From the NCBI GenBank assembly GCA_964618415.1, contig CAZUAT010000084.1, positions 1-8,844 of the forward strand: a DNA stretch of 8,844 nt. The letters are read 5' to 3'. The stretch comes from JACTMI01 sp964618415. Lineage in GTDB: Bacteria; Acidobacteriota; Thermoanaerobaculia; Multivoradales; JAGPDF01. Shown one piece after another: positions 1 through 5,856 of this stretch; within the stretch, counting starts at the first letter, position 1, and the number at the start of each line of letters is the position of its first letter. The translations under genes were made by a program, and so were the position numbers. The notes below the pieces were generated by a model that did not search any database, was not told the DNA's origin, and worked only from the letters and a program-made list of their open reading frames with translations.

Positions 1-374
1 TCGTGGGGCCTGCACCGGCTCGGGTAGAGCCTGGGACCGAGAACAGATAGAGCAAGAGCAAAGGCTTTCAGCTAAGGACAAACGTCATGGGTGGCCGGCG
101 AGGCGCCCGTGCCTCCGGCGCAGGGAGGGCCCAGGCCGTGCCGGCCTTGCCATCAGGCGCTGCGCCGCCGCCTGTTCTCCCTCTATGAGCCTTTGCCTTT
201 CGGGACGCCACGAACCGGAGCGGCTGGCGAAGCGCGGTTCCCTCGACGCACGGACGGCTTGGGTCGTTGATGCCTGTCACAGAGTTGCACCGACTTGCGA
301 TCCGCGTGTAGCCTTTGGGGTCCCATCGGATCGTAGAACCGCTCGCCCCACCGGCACGTCGAGGAGTTCACGTC
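1..374. other. Non-coding upstream region with no convincing gene
   Basis: I see no believable gene here. The open frames are short, lack a ribosome binding site and give arginine/proline-rich translations typical of high-GC shadow frames. Small structures include a direct duplication AGAGCA-AGAGCA at 49-60, a short hairpin AGGCC/GGCCT at 133-147, and a GC-rich hairpin CAGGCG/CGCCTG at 154-174 followed by TTCTCC. The last could be a weak terminator for a gene left of the window, but it lacks a proper T-run. The right end must hold the promoter of the 375 gene. A TTGCAC at 285-290 followed after 16 bases by TGTAGC is the best sigma-70-like pair I can find, and it is poor, so no promoter is called. 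Confidence 0.6.
361..366 (+). promoter_or_regulatory. Ribosome binding site GAGGAG deciding the start at 375
   Basis: GAGGAG lies 8 bases before the ATG at 375, the ideal spacing for a Shine-Dalgarno site. It favours this ATG over the in-frame upstream ATG at 315, which has no such site. Translation from 375 also begins directly with a basic n-region followed by a signal peptide, which supports the same choice. Confidence 0.8.
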
Positions 375-1709
375 ATGACCCAGCGCGACCTGCATCGACG
401 GCGATTCCGGAACGTCTGTGCCATGTTGGCCTTCGCCGCGAATGCCGTCGTGGCACAGCCGACCCCAAACGGCGCACAGTTCCAAGTCAACTCCTACTGG
501 ACCGGGCGGCAGTACGACGCACGCGTTGCAGCAGCTCCTGAGGGCAACTTCACGGTCGTGTGGACGAGCGAGGGATCCTACGGGCCCGACCAGCACGACC
601 GCAGCATCCAAGGGCAGCGATTCCACGCCGACGGACAGACGAACGGCGACGAGTTTCAGGTCAATACGTACTCCGGATACGGGCAGGTCGACCCGGCGGT
701 GGCCCACGACGGTGTAGGTCGCTTTGTCGTCACCTGGAGCAACCACAGGATGGACTACGGGGACACGAGCGTCACGAGCATCCAGGCTCGGCTCTTCTCC
801 GCCGACGGCACACCACTCGGGGACCAGTTCCTGGTCAACAGCTATACGACCAGCATTCAGGAGGAATCCGACGTCGCGATGGGCGCCGACGGAGAGTTTG
901 TCGTCGTATGGAAGAGCTACGGATCGAATGGGCCGCAGCCGGGATGGATGAGCGTTCAGGGACGAGCATTCACAGAGAGCGGCGTGCCACTCGGCGACGA
1001 CTTCCAGGTCAACGACTCCGCTCCGGCGCACTACATAGCAACGCCATCTGTCGCTGTCGACGCGGACGGCTCATTCGTCGTCGCGTGGGCCAGCGCGCTC
1101 TCGCCCGGAGACGACACCAGTGGCGCCAGTGTCCAGGCCCGACGGTACTCCGCGGACGTCGTGCCGCTAAGTCCGCAGTTCCAAGTCAACACCATCACCC
1201 TGCACGACCAGCGTCACCCTTCCGCGGCGATGCTGAGTGACGGCGGCTTTGTCGTAGCGTGGGAGAGCTACGGCTCCAGCATCCGCGCACGCCGATTTCT
1301 GAGCGATGGTACGCCGACTGGACCCGACTTCCAGGTGAATACGCTGCCCGACTACGGGCAAGGGCGACCAAGCGTCGCGGCCTCCGAACGGGCCGGGTTC
1401 GTGGTGACGTGGGAGGTCACGCAGGCGTCCCCGCTGGGAAGCAAGGGAGTCCGACTGCGCCGCTATTTCGCCGACGGCACACCGGATGGTGACGACATCC
1501 TGGTCAACACGCATACGGGGGTCTCGCCCCGCAGCGCGGCGGTCGCGGCGGATCGGCTCGGGAACCTCCTGGTCGTCTTCCACGACAACGGTCCGGCGAC
1601 CGGATCGGATCCGCACCTACTGAGCGTCCAGGCTCGCCGATTCGATGCGATGTTCCGGGACGGATTCGAGCTCGGCGATTCGACGCGCTGGTCAGCGTCG
1701 AGTCGCTGA
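375..1709 (+). CDS. Exported seven-repeat beta-propeller-like protein with C-terminal FRDGFE motif
   Basis: A secreted protein of 444 residues and unknown function. Residues 1-28 form a signal peptide: basic start (HRRRFR), hydrophobic stretch around 14-27, probable cleavage after AVVA (27). The rest is a tandem repeat. 'FQVN' or a close variant recurs at residues 36, 94, 152, 210, 269, 319 and 375, each followed by a 'G.FVVTW' strand and a 'SIQARRF' strand, then usually 'DGTPLGD'. Seven units of 50-59 residues suggest a seven-bladed beta-propeller; this is inferred from repeat count and strand pattern. Similar repeat proteins are common in Acidobacteriota and some Proteobacteria, usually annotated as hypothetical; I know no proven activity. 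The C-terminus carries FRDGFELGDSTRW (427-439), shared with the exported protein at 5857-7611. No catalytic motif is visible, so a binding or structural surface role is likely. The gene looks somewhat less GC-rich by eye (about 60-65% in sampled lines) than its neighbours. Confidence 0.88.
   Translation: MTQRDLHRRRFRNVCAMLAFAANAVVAQPTPNGAQFQVNSYWTGRQYDARVAAAPEGNFTVVWTSEGSYGPDQHDRSIQGQRFHADGQTNGDEFQVNTYSGYGQVDPAVAHDGVGRFVVTWSNHRMDYGDTSVTSIQARLFSADGTPLGDQFLVNSYTTSIQEESDVAMGADGEFVVVWKSYGSNGPQPGWMSVQGRAFTESGVPLGDDFQVNDSAPAHYIATPSVAVDADGSFVVAWASALSPGDDTSGASVQARRYSADVVPLSPQFQVNTITLHDQRHPSAAMLSDGGFVVAWESYGSSIRARRFLSDGTPTGPDFQVNTLPDYGQGRPSVAASERAGFVVTWEVTQASPLGSKGVRLRRYFADGTPDGDDILVNTHTGVSPRSAAVAADRLGNLLVVFHDNGPATGSDPHLLSVQARRFDAMFRDGFELGDSTRWSASSR
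480..1643 (+). repeat. Seven tandem protein repeats (FQVN...FVVTW...QARRF)
   Basis: These are in-gene repeats seen at protein level, not identical DNA copies. Unit starts fall at residues 36, 94, 152, 210, 269, 319 and 375, giving periods of 58, 58, 58, 59, 50 and 56. The sixth-position unit boundary is shorter because unit five (269-318) lacks about eight residues between its FVVAW and SIRARRF strands. The seventh unit ends at RRF (423) without the usual 'DGTPLGD' part, while 'TPNGAQ' precedes the first FQVN. The N-terminus could therefore complete the last blade, the usual closure of a propeller. Divergence between copies indicates an old expansion. Confidence 0.8.
1653..1691 (+). other. 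C-terminal FRDGFE-x-G-x4-W motif (copy 1)
   Basis: This encodes residues 427-439 of the seven-repeat protein, five residues from its end. The same pattern ends the otherwise unrelated exported protein on the minus strand (5878-5916). The codons differ (CGG/CGC for Arg, GGA/GGG for Gly), so it is not a recent DNA copy. A sorting or anchoring role is inference. Confidence 0.6.
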
Positions 1710-1785
1710 ACTCCAGGACACGCAACCCAACCGTTCCATGCGCAGGACCGACGTACACGCCGGTGCTGTGGGCGATCGGGCCAGT

Positions 1786-3630
1786 ATGATCGAAGGGCGC
1801 TCTGTTCCCAGTGATCGGCGGGACGCTCGGCTTGCGGTCGCGCTCGGCGTGGGCAGCGCGGTGGTTTACGCGCTGGGGGCGTGTCGGACGATCTACGTCG
1901 GGGATTCGGGCGAGTTGGTGGCGGCGGTGTACACGCTGGGGATTCCGCACCCGTCGGGGTATCCGCTCTACGTGCTGCTCGGCAAGTTGTGGACGGTGCT
2001 GGTTCCGGTCGGGTCGATCGCCTTCCGGATGAGTCTCTTCTCGGCGCTCTGCGCCGGGATCGCGGTCGGGCTCCTCTGGCTCCTCTGCCGCACGCTTGCC
2101 GTAGGCCGCCCCGCCGCGCTGGCCGCGACCGTCGCCTTCGCCGCCTCGCCGAGCTTCTGGGGCGAGGCCAACGTGCAGCGGGTCTACGCCCTCAACGCCG
2201 CCTTCGTCGCCCTCGCGACGCTGCTCGCGGTGCGCTGGTTCGGAGAGCCGACGACCACCGAGAGAAGCCTTCACAGAAGGAGATCCTTCTTCGTTGGCGC
2301 GGCGCTGGTCTGCGGGGTGGGAGCGGCGAATCACACCTTTCTTGCAGTCTGGGGTCTGGCCTTCCTCGTCACTGCGGTGTTGTTCGAGCCGGGGCTGTTG
2401 CGACAGTGGCGGACGCTGCTCGCCGCCGGCGCTGCGGCCCTCGCCGGTCTTTCCCTCTACGGGTTTCTTCCCCTCCGCTCTCGCCAGGAGCCGCGCCTGG
2501 ACTGGAGCAACCCGGAGACTCTCGACGCAGTCTGGGGAGTGATCACGCGGCGCGATTTCTGGCCGCGCCGATGGTGGTCGGGCTGGGGCGACCTGGTGCC
2601 GATCGTCCGCGACTTCTTCACGAGCTTCGCCACCGAGCTGACCCTGGCCGGCACGCTGCTCGCCGTGGTGGGCCTTGCCGTCGGCATCCGGCGGCGCTCC
2701 GGACCGGTCGCCCTGTGCGCCCTCGTTGCGCTCGCCAACCTCGCTGTGATGGCGGCCCACGGCTCGCGCTCGGACCTCTTCCTCTGGCATCGCTACTACA
2801 TCCCCGCCTGGCTTTCGGCGGCGATTCTGGCGGCGCTCGGACTCGACTTCGTGCTCGATCGCGTGCGAACACGGTCGTACTCGGTCGCCCGGTTCACCGC
2901 GGCGATCGCGGTCACCGCCGCCATGGCACTGGTGCCGCTCCGCTTCCGCGACTTCGATCGTTCCCGGTATCGGATCGCTGAGGACTACAGCCGGACCCTG
3001 CTGACATCACTGCCGCCCGGCGCGCACCTGGCCGCCAGCGACGACAACATCCTGTTCGTGCTGATCTACCTGCAGCTGGTGGAGGGGGTGCGGCCGGACG
3101 TCGATCTGATCCTGCAGGGGGTCGGCGGCGAACTGCCGCCGCTGCGCTTCGATCCGGAGAGCGAGCAGCTCTGGTTCACCCACCATCCGAACTGGAACCT
3201 GCCCGAGCTGACGATCGAGCCGCTCGGGCTGGCCTTCCGGGTGCGCCGGGCCGGTCTGCCCCCGACGCCGCTGCCCGCCTGGTTTGCCGACAAGCTCCAC
3301 CTGGACGGCGAACTCGACCCGCGCGTGCCGAAGGACTACCTGACCCGCAACCTGATCGGCGAGTTCCACTTCATGCGGGGACTCTCCCTCGAGCCGCGCG
3401 ATCGCGCCGCCGCGCTGGCGGAGTTCGCCACCGCCGCCGAGCGCGCCTTCGACAACGACGTGCTGCACTACAACCTCGGCCTGGTCTACGAGCGGATGGG
3501 GCTGTTCTCCGAGGCGGCGGCGGCCTACCGGACCTCGCACGCGATCAACCCGCGCCCGATCCCCGGCCCCGCCAAGGCGCGAGCGGCCGACCGCCTGGAG
3601 GCGTTGGAGCGGGCGCGCGGCGTCCGGTAG
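1786..3630 (+). CDS. DUF2723-family membrane protein (GT-C-like glycosyltransferase) with C-terminal TPR region
   Basis: A polytopic membrane protein of 614 residues. The DUF2723 signature is clear near the N-terminus: GDSGEL (39-44), HPSGYPLY (55-62), then WGEANVQRVYALN (125-137), NHTFL (182-186) and PLRSRQEPRLDWSNPET (229-245). About nine or ten hydrophobic segments span residues 15-385. A soluble part (about 400-520) follows, ending with two TPR-like helix pairs (about 523-590, including DVLHYNLGLVYERMGLFSEA). DUF2723 proteins resemble the GT-C fold of PMT-type protein mannosyltransferases, and the vertebrate member TMEM260 is a protein O-mannosyltransferase. Here the acidic D40/E43 in the first loop are the natural catalytic candidates. 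Sugar donor and acceptor are unknown. The start is uncertain: 1786 places the first membrane segment properly, but ATG codons at 1738 and 1645 (inside the previous gene) are in frame, and none has a strong ribosome site. Co-transcription with the 375 gene is possible across 76 bases. Confidence 0.88.
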   Translation: MIEGRSVPSDRRDARLAVALGVGSAVVYALGACRTIYVGDSGELVAAVYTLGIPHPSGYPLYVLLGKLWTVLVPVGSIAFRMSLFSALCAGIAVGLLWLLCRTLAVGRPAALAATVAFAASPSFWGEANVQRVYALNAAFVALATLLAVRWFGEPTTTERSLHRRRSFFVGAALVCGVGAANHTFLAVWGLAFLVTAVLFEPGLLRQWRTLLAAGAAALAGLSLYGFLPLRSRQEPRLDWSNPETLDAVWGVITRRDFWPRRWWSGWGDLVPIVRDFFTSFATELTLAGTLLAVVGLAVGIRRRSGPVALCALVALANLAVMAAHGSRSDLFLWHRYYIPAWLSAAILAALGLDFVLDRVRTRSYSVARFTAAIAVTAAMALVPLRFRDFDRSRYRIAEDYSRTLLTSLPPGAHLAASDDNILFVLIYLQLVEGVRPDVDLILQGVGGELPPLRFDPESEQLWFTHHPNWNLPELTIEPLGLAFRVRRAGLPPTPLPAWFADKLHLDGELDPRVPKDYLTRNLIGEFHFMRGLSLEPRDRAAALAEFATAAERAFDNDVLHYNLGLVYERMGLFSEAAAAYRTSHAINPRPIPGPAKARAADRLEALERARGVR

Positions 3631-3654
3631 TCCGACGTCGGTACTTTCACCAGG

Positions 3655-4848
3655 TCAGAACTGGGACGAGGCGCCGCCCCCGCCGAATTCGCCCCCCTGA
3701 CCGATCGGCGCCGGTTCGGCGGGTGCGCGAGGACCCGGTCCGAGCGCCACGACCGTGGCCACCAGCTCGACCCAGCTGCCGTCCTCCTCGCTGCCCAGCA
3801 GCGGCCGGTCGGTGAAGCCGGCCCGGGTGCGATCCGGACTTGCCGCCAGCAGCCGGCGGAGGACGAACAGCACCCCCCCGAGCAGCAGGCCGCCGGCCGT
3901 CAGGACCAGCCAGGCCGGCTCGAGGTCGAGCGCATCGACCGCGCTCGCTCCGGCCGCCAGCAGAGCGACGGCGCCGAGCGCCAGTTCGAGGCGGTCCCGA
4001 CGGCGCAGCCCGGAAGCGAGCAGCAGCAACGGCAACGCGAGGATGAGCCCCCAGCCGAACAGCAGCCGCAGACTCCCCGGTTCGGCCGCCACCGCGGTCG
4101 CGCTGTAGTCGAATTCGTCGAATGCGTGCGCCAGCAGGTTCGACGGGTGCGCCGCGATCCAGAGCGCCAGGGCGAAGCCGACGAAGACCTCGCCCGCGCG
4201 GTGCCGCCAGGCCACCGGGCAGGCGTCCATGCGACGAGCGCTGCGTGCGAGCGGCAGCACCACCAGCGCAACAGCTATCCAGATCCAGCGGGCTCCCGGA
4301 ACGGTCGCCAGGAACGCGAGCAGTGCGCCGGTCACCACCAGGCCGCTGCCGACGATCCCCCAGCCGAGCCCCAGCAGTGCCGCGAGTACGACGACCGTCA
4401 GGGCCACCATGGCGACGTCCGCGCGATCCGGCAGGTGGAACGAATCGCCGAGCAGGAATACCGCCGCCGCGCCGAACTGTACGACCAGCGCCGCCAGCCC
4501 CTCCTCAACCCCGAACCCGCGCAGGCGCAGCCTTCCGACGCAGAAGGCGACCCCCGCGAGCGCAGCGCCTGCGAACAACACCGACCAGACTGCCAGCACG
4601 ACCGCCTCGTCGTTCCGAAGTGCGGCGCCGAACAACACCCCGACGGTCCCCCACGCGGCCCAGCCGCAGAACAGAGTGAGGAAGAAGAACAGGATGCGGA
4701 AGGCGAGCCGCGAGCGCACGCGGTCGTCGGGCCAGCGCGCGAGAAGCGCCTCGGCGGTCGCCGGCTCGATGGCGCCGCCGCGCTGCCAGCGCGCGATGGC
4801 GCGCCGGATCTCGTGCGTCTCGTCGGCCCGCCGCAGCTCGGCGTTCAC
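3655..4848 (-). CDS. Multi-pass membrane protein, DUF2157-like, with glycine-rich C-terminal tail
   Basis: A membrane protein of 397 residues and unknown function. A cytoplasmic N-terminal segment (about 10-45, WQRGGAIEPATAEALLARWP) resembles the 'GLI...A..LL' helix pair that opens DUF2157 proteins. About ten or more hydrophobic segments follow between 48 and 335. The end is soluble (336-397) and finishes with GGEFGGGGASSQF (385-397), a glycine-rich tail ending in an aromatic residue, like those I recall on TPM-domain and DUF2207 membrane proteins. The start is GTG, chosen because GAGGAGG lies four bases upstream and the GTG overlaps the TGA of the preceding gene (shared bases GTGA), a standard sign of translational coupling. 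It and the upstream gene at 4845-5828 look like a paralogous pair acting together. Family assignment is from motif shape only. Confidence 0.82.
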   Translation of the reverse strand: MNAELRRADETHEIRRAIARWQRGGAIEPATAEALLARWPDDRVRSRLAFRILFFFLTLFCGWAAWGTVGVLFGAALRNDEAVVLAVWSVLFAGAALAGVAFCVGRLRLRGFGVEEGLAALVVQFGAAAVFLLGDSFHLPDRADVAMVALTVVVLAALLGLGWGIVGSGLVVTGALLAFLATVPGARWIWIAVALVVLPLARSARRMDACPVAWRHRAGEVFVGFALALWIAAHPSNLLAHAFDEFDYSATAVAAEPGSLRLLFGWGLILALPLLLLASGLRRRDRLELALGAVALLAAGASAVDALDLEPAWLVLTAGGLLLGGVLFVLRRLLAASPDRTRAGFTDRPLLGSEEDGSWVELVATVVALGPGPRAPAEPAPIGQGGEFGGGGASSQF

Positions 4849-5828
4849 GCCGCCTCCTCGCGCTGGAACCGCCGGTGCACGAACACCAGCAGCACGATGG
4901 CGCCCGCGGTCGAGCCCATCGGCCAGAAGCATCCGAGGAACTCCGCCCCCGGCAGCTCGAACACGGTCCGAGTGACGGCGATCCAGGCCCACAGCACCGA
5001 TAGCGCAAACAGCCAGCGACGGCGCCGGCGCAGCGCCCAGAGCGCCCCTCCTGCCCCCAGCCCGGCGAGCAGCAGCGCCCAGAGCGGCCAGCTGCCGTCC
5101 TCGGCCAGTCCGCTCGCCAGGCCGAGGCCGGCCACCAGCAGCGCGAGAAGGGTCGTGGCCGGTTCGAAATGGCGCTTGCGATCGAACCGCTCGGCGAGGC
5201 GTCCCAGGACGAAGAAGCAGGCGCCGAGCAGGAGCAGTTCGCCGCGCAGCCGATCCTCACGGGCGAACAGGGTGCGCTCGAGCGCCCCCGCGCTGGCCGG
5301 GATCAGCGCCACGCCGCGCCAGGCCGCGAAGGTCGCAAGCGCCAGCGACCAGGCCGGCAGCGAGTCGTACCGCACCGCCAGAGCTCCCGTGATCAGGCTC
5401 ATCAGCAGCAGATGCAGCGGCCAGCTCTCGCCGAGCGCCGTGAACTGACTCTCGATCCAGCCCAGATCGGCGCCGATCAGGCCGATCGCCAGCAGCAGCA
5501 GCCCGTCGAGCGTCCAATCGCGTTCGCCGGCGCGCTGCCAGGTGAACGGCGGCGAGCGCCGCTGCACGACCACCAGCACGGCGGCGGCCGCCAGCCCGAG
5601 CGCCGCCGCGATCGGCACCGGGCCGAGCTGCTCGCGATTCTCCGCGATCCAGATCCCGAGCCCGGCGAGCAGCGCCGTGACGGCCAGGCCCAGCAGCGCC
5701 CGCAGCTCGGCGCGCACCGAGACGACCTCCCCGCGCGCGATGGCACCGAGGGGCGCCGCCTGTTCGGGCGTCAGCAGGCCCTCGGCCACCATCCCTGGCA
5801 GCGCCCGGGCAACTTCTGGCGAGTGCAT
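4845..5828 (-). CDS. DUF2157-like multi-pass membrane protein
   Basis: A membrane protein of 327 residues. The N-terminal cytoplasmic piece MVAEGLLTPEQAAPLGAIA (13-31) fits the 'GLLT.EQA..L' helix pair of DUF2157 proteins. A hydrophobic run LGLAVTALLAGLGIWIAENRE (46-66) follows, and the family typically has 'LG..LL..GI...IA.N' there. I count about ten membrane segments in total (near 43-61, 71-89, 107-123, 137-151, 159-177, 196-210, 225-241, 248-266, 271-287, 301-318). No catalytic motif is visible and DUF2157 has no agreed biochemical role. The ATG at 5828 is 28 bases after the stop of the exported protein gene, with a weak AGGA at 5840-5843. Its last bases overlap the next gene by four. The tight packing implies one transcript for all three genes. 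The longer open frame to 6071 is a shadow of the upstream gene. Confidence 0.85.
   Translation of the reverse strand: MHSPEVARALPGMVAEGLLTPEQAAPLGAIARGEVVSVRAELRALLGLAVTALLAGLGIWIAENREQLGPVPIAAALGLAAAAVLVVVQRRSPPFTWQRAGERDWTLDGLLLLAIGLIGADLGWIESQFTALGESWPLHLLLMSLITGALAVRYDSLPAWSLALATFAAWRGVALIPASAGALERTLFAREDRLRGELLLLGACFFVLGRLAERFDRKRHFEPATTLLALLVAGLGLASGLAEDGSWPLWALLLAGLGAGGALWALRRRRRWLFALSVLWAWIAVTRTVFELPGAEFLGCFWPMGSTAGAIVLLVFVHRRFQREEAA
4853..4859 (-). promoter_or_regulatory. Ribosome binding site GAGGAGG for the GTG start at 4848
   Basis: On the minus strand GAGGAGG precedes GTG by four bases. It sits inside the last codons of the upstream membrane protein gene. It settles the start as GTG, rather than the longer open frame running to 4992, whose extra residues would be arginine/glycine-rich shadow of the neighbouring gene. 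Confidence 0.75.
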
Positions 5829-5856
5829 GGCGCGGCCGATCCTATGCCGGCCGAGG

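Noticed and set aside
154..174. GC-rich hairpin followed by TTCTCC, considered as a terminator of a gene left of the window
   Set aside because: The stem is six base pairs with a nine-base loop, the T-run is broken, and no gene end is visible before it.
183..1031. Long open frame of 282 codons on the minus strand across the seven-repeat gene
   Set aside because: It is the antisense shadow of a repeat-encoding gene; it has no ribosome site, and its repeated-looking protein follows from the repeats of the real gene.
1504..2790. Open frame of 428 codons on the minus strand
   Set aside because: The translation is rich in Arg, Glu and Pro without domains and covers the clearly real DUF2723 gene on the other strand.
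3632..3641. Perfect palindrome CCGACGTCGG between the two convergent stop codons, considered as a bidirectional terminator
   Set aside because: It has no loop and no T-run on either side; a ten-base palindrome is not enough to call a terminator.
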